Translations under genes and position numbers: made by a program
The notes under the pieces: model-generated
What the model was told of the DNA's origin: nothing
What the model saw: the letters and a program-made list of their open reading frames with translations, nothing else
The model's database searches: none
Shown here: positions 11,444 through 18,606 of the stretch, piece after piece
Position numbering within the stretch: the stretch's first letter is position 1
How the letters are laid out: the number at the start of each line of letters is the position of its first letter
Virus record (IMG/VR): IMGVR_UViG_3300043811_000242
Span: 1-22,689 of that record
Source of the DNA: a virus
DNA length: 22,689 nucleotides
Direction: 5' to 3' (one strand)

Positions 11444-12331
11444 ATGGCCACCTACGGCATGGGCTGCAAGCGCGACACCCCCCACCGACGCCGCGGCGTC
11501 TACCGGATGGCCCTCGGTCCGGGAGGGCTCTTCACCGCGACGCCGGCGCTCGCGACGGGGCTCACCTCGCTCGCCGAGTACGAGGCGGTCGTGATGGACC
11601 AGGGCCAGACGTCGAGCTGCGAGGGTCACTCGACCGCGCAGGCTCTCCGCATCGACTTCGCGACCCAGGGGGCCCCGCTCGACTGGGTCCCCAGCCCCGA
11701 CGCGCTGTACCGAGACATGCGGTGCCAGGAGCGCGCGCCGAACGCGGACGGCACCCTGCCCCCGCTCGCCGACACGGGGGGGATGACGGCGGACATGGTC
11801 ACGATCCTCCGCACGTGCGGGATGCGCGCGATGGGCGCCCCTGGGATCGCGGGGTCGAACAGCGACATCGACCCGACGACGATCAACGCGGAGCCGCGAC
11901 TCGACCAGCTCGACGCGGAGGCGAGCGACCTCGTGCTCGTCGACGCGGGCGCCTACGCGGTCGACCTCAGCGACCCGAAGACGGCGCTCGCGGTGATCCA
12001 GGCTGGGCTCCAGGCGAAGCACCCCTGCCGGATCGACATCGTCTGCGACTCGGCGATGCAGGCGTGGGACCCGTCGAAGGGGCCGCTCGACGACGGCAAC
12101 CCGGACGACCCGAGCGCCGGGGGCCACGCGATGTGCCTCACGGAGCTCGAGGTTCTCTCGGACGGCTCGGTGAAGCTCGGGGTCCTGAACTCCTGGGGTC
12201 GGTGGGGTGCGGGCTCGCTCTCGGCGGCGGGCCCCAACGCGCAGGTCGGGCGACTGGTGGCCGGCGCGAACTGGTTCGCGAAGATGGCGATGCAGTGCAC
12301 GATCTTCAAGTGCTCGAAGGTGACCCCGTGA
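11444..12331 (+). CDS. Papain-like (C1A) cysteine peptidase
   Basis: The 295-residue protein has the full set of C1A active-site blocks. DQGQTSSCEGHSTAQAL contains oxyanion Gln55 and nucleophile Cys59, GGHAMCLTEL contains His228, and VLNSWGRWGAG contains Asn249. Spacing is normal for the family. It would cleave peptide bonds. In a phage this could be a cell-wall or cross-bridge hydrolase, a virion maturation protease or an anti-host factor. There is no obvious signal peptide. The GTGA overlap with a lipoprotein gene and the nearby TIM-barrel protein suggest an envelope or lysis role. The start is set by TAGCTT 8 nt upstream. Confidence 0.85.
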   Translation: MATYGMGCKRDTPHRRRGVYRMALGPGGLFTATPALATGLTSLAEYEAVVMDQGQTSSCEGHSTAQALRIDFATQGAPLDWVPSPDALYRDMRCQERAPNADGTLPPLADTGGMTADMVTILRTCGMRAMGAPGIAGSNSDIDPTTINAEPRLDQLDAEASDLVLVDAGAYAVDLSDPKTALAVIQAGLQAKHPCRIDIVCDSAMQAWDPSKGPLDDGNPDDPSAGGHAMCLTELEVLSDGSVKLGVLNSWGRWGAGSLSAAGPNAQVGRLVAGANWFAKMAMQCTIFKCSKVTP

Positions 12332-12663
12332 AGACGACCCTCCTCCCGCTCCTGGTCCTCCTCGTCGGCTGCGCGTGCACGAACGCCCCCGCTCCGTCCC
12401 CATCGCCCCCGACGCCCGCTCCCGCGCCGGCGGCCGACGCGGCGCCTCCCCCGCCCCCGGCACCGGGCGACTGGGCCGACCAGCTCTGCGCGCACCTCGC
12501 CCAGGTCGGGTGCTCGCAGCCCTCCACGTGCGCGGCCACGCTGCGCTCGAAGCAACTCGGGCGTGGTGGCGTGGGTCCGTACGTCGACTTCAAGCCGGCG
12601 TGCCTCGCGGCGGCGGGGTCGAAGTCGGCGGCCGCTGCGTGCGGCACCGTCGACTGCCCCTGA
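12328..12663 (+). CDS. Proline-rich lipoprotein
   Basis: The 111-residue protein starts at GTG 12328 and overlaps the peptidase stop by 4 bp. MKTTLLPLLVLLVGC is a lipoprotein signal with Cys15 as the lipidated residue. A Pro/Ala/Ser linker (residues about 20-50) follows, and then a small cysteine domain: WADQLCAHLAQVGC, STCAATL, ACLAA, ACGTVDC. The WADxxCxxLxxxGC pattern recalls short lipoproteins from myxobacteria. Translation coupled to the peptidase suggests the pair acts together at the envelope. It might be an outer-membrane spanin-like component or a host-derived lipoprotein; neither is proven. An upstream extension of the frame is the shadow of the peptidase gene. Confidence 0.7.
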   Translation: MKTTLLPLLVLLVGCACTNAPAPSPSPPTPAPAPAADAAPPPPPAPGDWADQLCAHLAQVGCSQPSTCAATLRSKQLGRGGVGPYVDFKPACLAAAGSKSAAAACGTVDCP

Positions 12664-12678
12664 TCTCGGGGGTAGGGT
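12650..12678 (+). promoter_or_regulatory. Promoter TCGACT-17-TAGGGT, leaderless
   Basis: TCGACT (12650-12655) and TAGGGT (12673-12678) have the optimal 17-bp spacer. TAGGGT is followed by 8 nt and then ATG 12687. Confidence 0.5.
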
Positions 12679-12686
12679 CGCGTCAC

Positions 12687-13526
12687 ATGGCGCAGACGAT
12701 CCTCTCCGGGGCTGGTTTCTGGGCGTACGACGGGACGAGACTCGGCGAGCTGAGGACGCTCGCCGAGCGCGAGGTGCAGCCCATGCTCGGGGGATGGCTC
12801 GCGATGAAGGGGGGCGAGGACGGGAGCGACTACGGCGTCTTCACGCCGGAGCTCATGGCCGCGTGGCGCGCGGTCGGGGTGGAGCCCGTCTTCTGGTGGT
12901 ACTCGCGTCCGCGGAACCTGGACCTGCAGGTGGCGACGGTGGCCCGGTACGCGCGCGCCGGCGTGCGGGCCTTCATCATCGACGCGGAGCTCGAGTGGGA
13001 GGCGGACCGGCAGGACGGGGCGTGGCGCCCGCGGGACTACCGGAGCGTCGCGGCGACGTTCGCGAAGCAGCTCCGCGCGGCGGTCGGTTCGGACGCCGTG
13101 CTCGCCGACGCGCCGTGGCCGATCCCGAGCGCGCACGCGCTCTTCCCCTTCGACGAGTTCGGGGCGGCGTGCGACCTCCGGATGCCCCAGGCGTACTACG
13201 CGGTCGCTGCGCTCGACCGCACGTGGCCCCGGCCCCCGACGGCGGCGGACCTCTCGCTCGAGGCAAAGGCGTTCCTGTCGCGCACGGACCTCGAGTGGTC
13301 GATGCGGGAGCCAGCGGAGCGCGTGTGCCCGATCGTCTCGAACGTGGACGGCAACGGGTCGAAGCGCCTCGGCGTCCAGGACCTCGCCGACGCGTGGGAC
13401 AGGTACGGCGCGCGGCCGACGCGGTCGCTCTGGTCGCTCGAGTGGCTGAACACCCAGGAGCGGGCCTACCTGACGTCGCACTTCATCGAGCCCCGGAACG
13501 ACCCGGAGGCCCCTCCGGAGACGTAG
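12687..13526 (+). CDS. TIM-barrel glycoside-hydrolase-like protein, candidate endolysin
   Basis: The protein has 279 residues from ATG 12687. The pattern of strands and helices fits a (beta/alpha)8 barrel: GFWAYDGTRLGELRTL, GVEPVFWWYSRP, AGVRAFIIDAELEWE (97-105), AAVGSDAVLADAPWPIPS, CDLRMPQAYYAV, RVCPIVSNVDGNG, RSLWSLEWLN. Asp99, Glu101 and Glu105 in IIDAELEWE sit at a strand end and could be catalytic, as in GH25-like or DUF1906-like enzymes. The neighbouring peptidase, lipoprotein and small membrane protein make an endolysin role reasonable, but no exact family is claimed. The longer upstream frame overlaps the lipoprotein and is rejected. Confidence 0.6.
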   Translation: MAQTILSGAGFWAYDGTRLGELRTLAEREVQPMLGGWLAMKGGEDGSDYGVFTPELMAAWRAVGVEPVFWWYSRPRNLDLQVATVARYARAGVRAFIIDAELEWEADRQDGAWRPRDYRSVAATFAKQLRAAVGSDAVLADAPWPIPSAHALFPFDEFGAACDLRMPQAYYAVAALDRTWPRPPTAADLSLEAKAFLSRTDLEWSMREPAERVCPIVSNVDGNGSKRLGVQDLADAWDRYGARPTRSLWSLEWLNTQERAYLTSHFIEPRNDPEAPPET

Positions 13527-13543
13527 GCGGCATCACGTCGGGC

Positions 13544-13735
13544 GTGCCCGACGCCGTCCTCTTCGCAGCGGTCTTCCTGTTCATCCGGTGGGCGACGAAG
13601 CAGCGTCGCGAGCGCGCGGTGCGCAAGGGGAGCCCGATCGAGGTCATCGAGGGGGACGGCCCGAGATCGCTCGTCGCGCTCGACAGCGGGGCCGTGGCGC
13701 GCGCGCTGAAGGGGTCGAAGAAGGACCCGGAGTAG
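13544..13735 (+). CDS. Small membrane protein, holin-like
   Basis: The protein has 63 residues from GTG 13544, with one N-terminal hydrophobic helix (DAVLFAAVFLFIRWA). A strongly basic TKQRRERAVRKG stretch follows, then a soluble tail. This single-pass N-out/C-in look and its position directly after the TIM-barrel candidate endolysin fit a holin or lysis regulator, but it could be any small membrane protein. The 17-nt gap before it contains TAGGCG, the preceding stop region, without a clear Shine-Dalgarno. Its own TAG stop begins the next hexamer. Confidence 0.5.
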   Translation: MPDAVLFAAVFLFIRWATKQRRERAVRKGSPIEVIEGDGPRSLVALDSGAVARALKGSKKDPE

Positions 13736-13738
13736 CCT
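13733..13738 (+). promoter_or_regulatory. Leaderless-type -10 overlapping a stop codon (TAGCCT)
   Basis: The TAG stop of 13544-13735 is the first half of TAGCCT, followed by 8 nt and then ATG 13747. Confidence 0.5.
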
Positions 13739-13746
13739 CCGGCCCG

Positions 13747-14313
13747 ATGCAGAACGTCACGAGCGTGAGCTGGGTGGTGGTCGAGGATTCGGTGTACCCG
13801 CGCGGGTTGGAGGTCGACTCGGCGAAGCAGCGCGTCCTCCGCGCGCGCGGAGGGGTGGCGCTCCCGTGCTCCTCGGCGCTCCTCCGCATGGGCGCGGTGA
13901 GCGGTTTCGCGGTGGTCGACCTCGGGTACGGCGCCCTCATGGGCGAGTTCCCGGGGCCGCGCGCGCGTGTCGCCGTGCGCTCCACGGGGCGCGAGTGCTG
14001 GGTCGCCTGGGCGGCGAAGCTCGTCCCGGGGGAGACGATGCTCCCGCTCCTCCGCGAGGGTCGGCAGCGCGCGCAGGGGGCGCTCCGCGTGATCGCGGAC
14101 GGTTCCGTCGCGAACACGATCGCGAGCCTCGGCTCGGCGCCGGCGACCCCCTTCGACTACTCGGGGGAGCCGAAGGGCGACGGCTGGATCATCGAGGGAC
14201 TCGGCGAGGCGAACTTCCAGGGGGAAGGCCACTACGGGCTGCAGCTCCACGGCCAGGGGAGCCAGGGTCTCCGGGTGAAGTGGTTCGCCGTGACGATCGT
14301 CGAGCGCGTCTGA
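13747..14313 (+). CDS. Hypothetical, possibly structural protein
   Basis: The protein has 188 residues from ATG 13747. It is rich in beta-type segments (SVSWVVVEDSVYPRGLEVD, AVSGFAVVDLGYGALMGEF, RARVAVRSTGRECWVAWAAKL) and ends LRVKWFAVTIVERV. The middle carries LREGRQRAQGALRVIADGSVANTIASLGS. No family is recognised. It could be a virion or accessory protein. The stop overlaps ATG 14313 (TGATG). The frame is open upstream across the preceding gene, but the hexamer spacing decides the start. Confidence 0.55.
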   Translation: MQNVTSVSWVVVEDSVYPRGLEVDSAKQRVLRARGGVALPCSSALLRMGAVSGFAVVDLGYGALMGEFPGPRARVAVRSTGRECWVAWAAKLVPGETMLPLLREGRQRAQGALRVIADGSVANTIASLGSAPATPFDYSGEPKGDGWIIEGLGEANFQGEGHYGLQLHGQGSQGLRVKWFAVTIVERV

Positions 14314-14600
14314 TGCTGCGGTCGGTGCGTAGGGTCGTGGGCGGGCTCGTGGTGCTCGCGGGGGCGGCGGTCGCGCGCGTGGGGGCGCGGGTCGCCGGCT
14401 ACCGCGAGCAGGGGGACGTGTTCCCTCCCGACGAGCCGGCCGAGGAGGACTTCGAGATCGTCGGCGCGGTGATGACGCCCGACGCCGAGGAGATGCTCTA
14501 CCGCCCCGTCCGCGAGGAGCGGGAGGTCGAAGCGGAGCCGCTCCCGGGGAGCGTCGCGCACCGCCGCTGGGCTCAGCGGCGTGCGGCAGCACCGCGCTAG
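14313..14600 (+). CDS. Membrane-anchored small protein
   Basis: The 95-residue protein starts at ATG 14313 (TGATG overlap). The N-terminus has MLRSVRRV followed by a hydrophobic run GGLVVLAGAAVARVGARVAG, probably a signal anchor. The rest is acidic (PPDEPAEEDFEIVGAVMTPDAEEML, REEREVEAEPL) and ends HRRWAQRRAAAPR, loosely like the WAxSR ends of the 8500 and 8748 proteins. The TAG stop (14598-14600) begins TAGTCT before the portal gene. The role is unknown; it may belong with the lysis-like group upstream. Confidence 0.55.
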   Translation: MLRSVRRVVGGLVVLAGAAVARVGARVAGYREQGDVFPPDEPAEEDFEIVGAVMTPDAEEMLYRPVREEREVEAEPLPGSVAHRRWAQRRAAAPR

Positions 14601-14603
14601 TCT
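14598..14603 (+). promoter_or_regulatory. -10-like hexamer before portal, overlapping a stop codon (TAGTCT)
   Basis: TAGTCT includes the TAG stop of 14313-14600. The gap to ATG 14619 is 15 nt, so a leader of about 9 nt is expected. No Shine-Dalgarno is visible in it. Confidence 0.35.
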
Positions 14604-14618
14604 CCGCGCCACGCTCCA

Positions 14619-16739
14619 ATGACGATGGCGAACCTCAGCGAGGCCGGCGGCACCATGTTCGGGTCCTCGACCTGGGGCCCCACCGGCAGCTTCCGGGGGA
14701 GGAACCTCCTCGACTCCGAGCGGTACGCGGTGATCGAGCGCCGGCTCGCGTACTTCGACTGCACGCAGCACGACCGGAAGAAGTTCGACTTCGACGGCCG
14801 GATCTACGACGCGCAGGGCGGCCGCGGGATCAGCGCGACGCAGCCGCTGCTCTCGGCGGAGCAGTACCCCGACTTCGTGCCGCTCTCGCGCAGGCGACCG
14901 AGCGCGCCTGCGCGCCTGGGCCGGACGATCGTGCAGTCGTTCACGTCGCTGCTCTTCGGCGAGGAGCGATTCCCCAAGTTCCTCGCGCCGAGCGACCCGG
15001 CGGCGCAGGACTACATGGGCGCGCTCTCGGTGGCCCAGCACCTGCCGCGGCGGATGATCAGCGCGCGGAACTACGGCGGCGCGTGCGGGACGGTCGCGAT
15101 GTCGTGGGCGTTCCTCCGCGGCAAGCCGGTGACCGCGGTGCACAACCCGAAGAACATCCACGTCGCGTCGTGGATGGACCGGGACGAGCTCGTGCCCGAG
15201 CACGTGATCAAGTGCTTCCAATACTCGACGCTCGAGTGGAACCCGGAGAAGAAGAAGCTCGAGACGGTCTGGTGGTGGTACCGGCGCGACTGGACGCCCT
15301 ACGTCGACGTCGTCTTCCAGCCGGTGCGGGTGAGCAAGGACCTGCCGGTCTTCATCCCCGACCCGACGAAGATCGTCCAGCACGACGACGGGGTCTGCCA
15401 CTTCACGTGGGGACAGAACCTGCCGAGCGACGAGGTCGACGGAGAGCCGGACTACGAGGGCGTCTACGACCTGCTCGACCAGGCCGACATCACGCTGAGC
15501 GTCGTCACGCGCGGCGCGAACCTGAACCTCGACCCCACGCTCGTCCTCAAGATGGACCCCGACCAGGTCGCGGTCGGCGGCGTGAAGAAGGGGAGCGGCA
15601 ACGGCCTCACGGTCGGCGAGGCCGGTGACGCGAAGTACCTGGAGCTCGCCGGCGCGGGCATCCTCGCGGGCCTCGAGCTCTTCAAGGTGATCCGCAAGAC
15701 GACCCTGGAGGACGCGCAGTGCGTGATCCCGGACCCCGACGAGGCGACGGCGAACGGGCAGTCGAGCGTCGCGATGAAGGCGCTCTATCGTCCGATGCTC
15801 GGCAAGGGCGACGTGCTCCGCGAGCAGTACGGGAGCATCATCCGGCGCCACCTCGAGCCGCAGCTCGTGATCGCGCGCCGCAAGTCGCGGTCGACCATGG
15901 TGGTGGTCGAGCCCGACGGCTCGGAGAAGCACTACGACGAGGTGCTCGACCTCCCCCCGAAGATCGAGAAGGGTCCGCCGACTCCGGAGGAGCCGCAGGG
16001 CGCGATGCACGAGGTCGAGCGCGACCCGGGCCACGCGGAGAGCGTGGACCTCGACTGGGGAGAGTGGTTCCCGCCGACGCCGCAGGACGCCTCGACGTAC
16101 GTGACCGCGATCGGCAACGCGACGGGCGGCAAGCCTTCGATGTCGGCGCGCACGGGCTCGGAGCTCGTCGCGTCGTTCCTCGGCCGCGACCCCGACGAGG
16201 AGCGCTCGCGGATCGAGGAGGAGACGCAGCACGCGGCCGACCAGCAGTCGGCCATGTTCGGCGGCCTGCCGAACGCGTCGCAGGGCGCGAAGGTCACGCA
16301 CACCGTCCCGACGCCGGGCGGCGGCACGGTGAAGGCGCAGATCGGGCCGCCGGAGAGCTCGAGCTCCACGGAGTCGAGCGAGTCGGAGCCGGAGAAGGAC
16401 GACGGGACGCGCGGCGCGATCCCGCTGAGCCCCCAGGCGGCGATGGCCCTGTCGACGGTCGACGAGTACCGCGTCTCGATGGGGCTCTCGCCTCTCGGCG
16501 GGGACGACGGCTCGCTGTCGGTCGCCGCGTTCCTCGCGAAGTACGGGGAGGCGATCGCCAAGGGCGCGAACGCGATCACCGGCAAGGTCGGCGCGACTCC
16601 TGGCGCCCCGCCGCCGGCGCCGAAGGGACCCCCGGGCGGGGGCCCCCCGGGCCACGGTCCTCCCGGAGCTCCTCCCGGTCACCCCCCCGGAGTCCTCCCC
16701 CCGAAGCCGCCCGGCGGCGGCAACCCGTTCGGCGGCTGA
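14619..16739 (+). CDS. Portal protein
   Basis: The 706-residue protein forms the dodecameric ring at one capsid vertex through which TerL pumps DNA. Features fitting large portal proteins are an N-terminal ARLGRTIVQSFTSLLFGEERFP and VAQHLPRRMISARNYGGACGTVAMSWAF clip/wing region. A core follows with DKDxVPEHVIKxF-like DRDELVPEHVIKCFQY and YDLLDQADITLSVVTRGANLNLDPTLVL. The stem/crown helix GDAKYLELAGAGILAGLELFKVIRKTTLEDAQCV leads to KALYRPMLGKGDVLREQYGSIIRRHLEPQL. The C-terminal 40 residues are Pro/Gly-rich and disordered-looking. Its position between the candidate lysis group and the head morphogenesis gene is standard for portals. ATG 14625 is an alternative start. Confidence 0.88.
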   Translation: MTMANLSEAGGTMFGSSTWGPTGSFRGRNLLDSERYAVIERRLAYFDCTQHDRKKFDFDGRIYDAQGGRGISATQPLLSAEQYPDFVPLSRRRPSAPARLGRTIVQSFTSLLFGEERFPKFLAPSDPAAQDYMGALSVAQHLPRRMISARNYGGACGTVAMSWAFLRGKPVTAVHNPKNIHVASWMDRDELVPEHVIKCFQYSTLEWNPEKKKLETVWWWYRRDWTPYVDVVFQPVRVSKDLPVFIPDPTKIVQHDDGVCHFTWGQNLPSDEVDGEPDYEGVYDLLDQADITLSVVTRGANLNLDPTLVLKMDPDQVAVGGVKKGSGNGLTVGEAGDAKYLELAGAGILAGLELFKVIRKTTLEDAQCVIPDPDEATANGQSSVAMKALYRPMLGKGDVLREQYGSIIRRHLEPQLVIARRKSRSTMVVVEPDGSEKHYDEVLDLPPKIEKGPPTPEEPQGAMHEVERDPGHAESVDLDWGEWFPPTPQDASTYVTAIGNATGGKPSMSARTGSELVASFLGRDPDEERSRIEEETQHAADQQSAMFGGLPNASQGAKVTHTVPTPGGGTVKAQIGPPESSSSTESSESEPEKDDGTRGAIPLSPQAAMALSTVDEYRVSMGLSPLGGDDGSLSVAAFLAKYGEAIAKGANAITGKVGATPGAPPPAPKGPPGGGPPGHGPPGAPPGHPPGVLPPKPPGGGNPFGG

Positions 16740-16759
16740 GACGGCGCCCGGGCGCCGTC
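16740..16759. repeat. 20-bp perfect palindrome, copy 4
   Basis: Exact copy starting at the base after the portal TGA and ending 3 bp before TAGTGT of the head morphogenesis gene. The whole portal-to-head junction is 35 bp and consists essentially of this palindrome plus the hexamer. Confidence 0.9.
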
Positions 16760-16762
16760 GCG

Positions 16763-16768
16763 TAGTGT
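16763..16768 (+). promoter_or_regulatory. Leaderless-type -10 (TAGTGT)
   Basis: TAGTGT is followed by 6 nt and then GTG 16775. No Shine-Dalgarno is visible. Confidence 0.45.
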
Positions 16769-16774
16769 CGCGGC

Positions 16775-17812
16775 GTGGGAGCGGCAGCGAGGGCGATCGA
16801 GGGACTCCCGGCGCGAGGCAAGGCGCACGAGCGAGCGCGCTCCTCGCTGCTGGCGAGCCACGTGGCGGCGGAGCGCTACACGCAGGAGGTCGGACCGCAG
16901 CGGCTCGCCGAGGTCCTCCGCGAGGCCGTCGAGGACCTCACGCTGCGCCTGAACCGGCAGATCCTCCTGGGCGCGGGGGAGACCTTCACGGTGAACCAGA
17001 TCCGCGTCGCGCTCGCGCAGGTGACGCACGTGCTCGCGTCGATCGTCGCGCCCGGGATGCGGACGGCAGTCGTCGACGTCTCGGGCCAGGCGGCGCGCGC
17101 GGCCGCGCAGGCGACGGTGGACTACCTGGAGCTGGCCGACAAGGCGTTCCTGGGGGTCGCGCAGCCGCTGGGACTCGACACGGCGAGGATGCTCGACCGC
17201 TCGGCGTCGGGGGCCGAGGCGAGCGTCCTGCGCAGGCTGTCGGGCGACCCCCTGCACCCGGCTCGCCGGGGGATCCTCTCGCGCTACGGGGTCCAGACCG
17301 TGGGCTACTTCGAGGACGAGCTCCGGAAGGGGATGGTCGCGAAGAAGCCGTGGGGCGAGATGCGGGACGACCTCACGAAGAGGTCGCCGTTCCTGCAGGG
17401 TGCGCCGCGCTACTGGGCCGAGCGGATCGTCCGGACGGAGGTGGCGGGGGCCCACGGGCGCGCGCAGCTCGAGTCGGCCAAGGACGCGCACGAGCAGCTT
17501 GGCGACGTCGTGAAGATCGTGAGCTCGACGGTCGACGACCGGACCGGGTCGGACAGCATCGCGATCCACGGCCAGGTGCGCCGGGTGGGCGAGTCGTTCG
17601 CGAGCTGGAACGGCGCGTTCGACGCTCCCCCGGACCGGCCGAACGACCGCGCGGTGCTCGTGACTCACCGGGTCGCGTGGGGACCGCCGCCGGCGCACCT
17701 GCAGCCGAAGCCGTGGGACGCGGTGGTCGCTCGCTGGAAGCGGGAGAAGCGCCGGGGATCTCCCCCGGCGCTTCCCCTCATGTCGACGGTGAGCTTCGCT
17801 CGGGCGAAGTGA
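16775..17812 (+). CDS. Head morphogenesis protein, Mu F / SPP1 gp7 family
   Basis: The protein has 345 residues from GTG 16775. The N-terminal half is helical (YTQEVGPQRLAEVLREAVEDLTLRLNRQILLGAGETFT). The C-terminal part shows GYFEDELRKGMVAKKPWGEMRDDLTKRSPFLQ, then YWAERIVRTEVAGAHGRAQLESA and VSSTVDDRTGSDSIAIHGQV, SWNGAFDAPPDRPNDRAVLVTHR. The RTE...A...R, DDRTxxxSxxxHGQ and PxxRPNDR order is that of the phage Mu F-like family, minor head proteins that bind the portal and help capsid assembly. The last residues overlap a strong hairpin (17746-17774) and a smaller one (17794-17809), and the tail (SPPALPLMSTVSFARAK) is atypical. Confidence 0.85.
   Translation: MGAAARAIEGLPARGKAHERARSSLLASHVAAERYTQEVGPQRLAEVLREAVEDLTLRLNRQILLGAGETFTVNQIRVALAQVTHVLASIVAPGMRTAVVDVSGQAARAAAQATVDYLELADKAFLGVAQPLGLDTARMLDRSASGAEASVLRRLSGDPLHPARRGILSRYGVQTVGYFEDELRKGMVAKKPWGEMRDDLTKRSPFLQGAPRYWAERIVRTEVAGAHGRAQLESAKDAHEQLGDVVKIVSSTVDDRTGSDSIAIHGQVRRVGESFASWNGAFDAPPDRPNDRAVLVTHRVAWGPPPAHLQPKPWDAVVARWKREKRRGSPPALPLMSTVSFARAK
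17746..17774. terminator. 12-bp stem hairpin within 3' end of head morphogenesis gene
   Basis: GAAGCGCCGGGG (17746-17757) pairs perfectly with CCCCGGCGCTTC (17763-17774) around a 5-nt ATCTC loop. It sits inside the coding sequence, about 38 bp before the stop. A second hairpin CTTCGC-TCGG-GCGAAG follows at 17794-17809. There is no T-run, so intrinsic termination is uncertain; mRNA end protection or pausing is also possible. Confidence 0.5.
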
Positions 17813-18082
17813 AGAGGGGGCTCTGCCTGTAGACGGGCTTCCCCCAGCAGAACGTGACGAAGTGGAAGTAGACGCCGCGCTCCCCAGCCGGGGCGAACGT
17901 TTAGGAAGAAGGGAGGGGCCCACTTGGGGTCGGAACTGCCCAAAGGTCGCTGGGCCCACCCGTTCGTCGCAGATATGAGGATCGCGCTCATGTCTCGAAT
18001 GACGTCGCGACCATGTTGGCGAACGAGGAGAAGTGGCTGTCGTTCATGGCGACCTGGATGCCGCCGCTGCTAGGTGATCTCC
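17813..18082 (+). other. Largely non-coding interval with predicted RNA structure and a possible gene remnant
   Basis: This 270-bp gap is the first stretch without a credible gene. GGGCCCA (17916-17922) pairs with TGGGCCC (17951-17957), enclosing TTGGG (17924-17928) with CCCAA (17939-17943), a two-tier stem-loop. At 18013-18073 a short frame reading MLANEEKWLSFMATWMPPLL has strong G/C third positions and could be a gene fragment broken by a frameshift. The same bases also carry TAGGTG at 18071-18076 just before ATG 18083. I see no other convincing gene on either strand. Confidence 0.45.
18071..18076 (+). promoter_or_regulatory. -10-like or Shine-Dalgarno element (TAGGTG)
   Basis: TAGGTG is followed by 6 nt and then ATG 18083. 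The core AGGTGA could also act as a Shine-Dalgarno at suitable spacing, so this one is ambiguous. Confidence 0.35.
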
Positions 18083-18259
18083 ATGGCCGCGATCAAGTCG
18101 GGCGAGGAACGGGCGCAGCCGCTCCCGAACATTGGCGGGGCGAAGCCGCTGCCGAACGACGCCGAGCTGCCCCCGGGCACCGGCCACGGGCACTCGCCCG
18201 AGATCAAGTGGCCCCCTGCGGACAACGGCCCCGGTAAGCCGTTCAAAAACCTCAAGTAA
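18083..18259 (+). CDS. Small Pro/Gly/Lys-rich protein ending PFKNLK
   Basis: The protein has 58 residues from ATG 18083; an in-frame GTG at 18074 is less likely. The sequence is polar and Pro/Gly-rich without predicted structure: AAIKSGEERAQPLPNIGGAKPLPNDAELPPGTGHGH and so on. It ends GKPFKNLK. The next gene ends RPFKGLK, so the pair share a C-terminal peptide although the rest is not alignable by eye. It lies between head morphogenesis and virion genes. The role is unknown; the small basic end may be a binding peptide. Confidence 0.55.
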   Translation: MAAIKSGEERAQPLPNIGGAKPLPNDAELPPGTGHGHSPEIKWPPADNGPGKPFKNLK

Positions 18260-18279
18260 TTCGACGAAGGAGACGGACC

Positions 18280-18603
18280 ATGGGTGACCAGAAGATGAGC
18301 GGTGCGGCGAGTCCCCCCTTCGCGACGAAGGACGGCAAGCCGCAGGGCCAGGGCAGCGGGTCGAGCGGAGCCGCGAACTTCGTGACGGACGCGAACTCCA
18401 AGGTCGGCGACAAGACCGGCCCGGGCTACCTGATGAAGGACCGCCCGCAGAGTGAGGCCCGCCCCGAGGTGGTCCCGAACCCGCAGAGCGTCGTGGCGGG
18501 CGGGAAGATCCTGAAGGCCGACCCGGGCCCTGTCTCGGCGAAGGTCGCCGGCACGGCGGCTTCGATCCCGTCCGTCCCGCGCCCCTTCAAGGGCCTCAAG
18601 TAA
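18280..18603 (+). CDS. Low-complexity Gly/Ser/Pro/Lys protein ending PFKGLK
   Basis: The 107-residue protein starts at ATG 18280 with a good Shine-Dalgarno (GAAGGAG, about 8 nt upstream), so it is Shine-Dalgarno-led. It is unstructured-looking: GAASPPFATKDGKPQGQGSGSSGAANFVTDANSKVGDKTGPG. It ends SVPRPFKGLK, the same PFKxLK end as the preceding protein. TAA is followed 3 bp later by palindrome copy 5. It may be a head-interior or assembly protein by context only. Confidence 0.6.
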   Translation: MGDQKMSGAASPPFATKDGKPQGQGSGSSGAANFVTDANSKVGDKTGPGYLMKDRPQSEARPEVVPNPQSVVAGGKILKADPGPVSAKVAGTAASIPSVPRPFKGLK

Positions 18604-18606
18604 GCG

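Noticed and set aside
14232-16682. 816-codon reverse frame opposite the portal gene
   Set aside because: Composition is Arg/Leu/Val/His-dominated without domain features, and the forward strand encodes a well-supported portal protein.
17665-17991. Reverse 108-codon frame in the non-coding gap after the head morphogenesis gene
   Set aside because: It overlaps the head morphogenesis 3' end, has no promoter-like start and no recognisable domain, and its codon bias is poor outside the overlap.
17975-18073. Forward 32-codon frame ending in TAG just before ATG 18083
   Set aside because: Third positions are A/T-rich and the product is Arg/Cys/Ser-rich, whereas another frame in the same bases has the expected bias.
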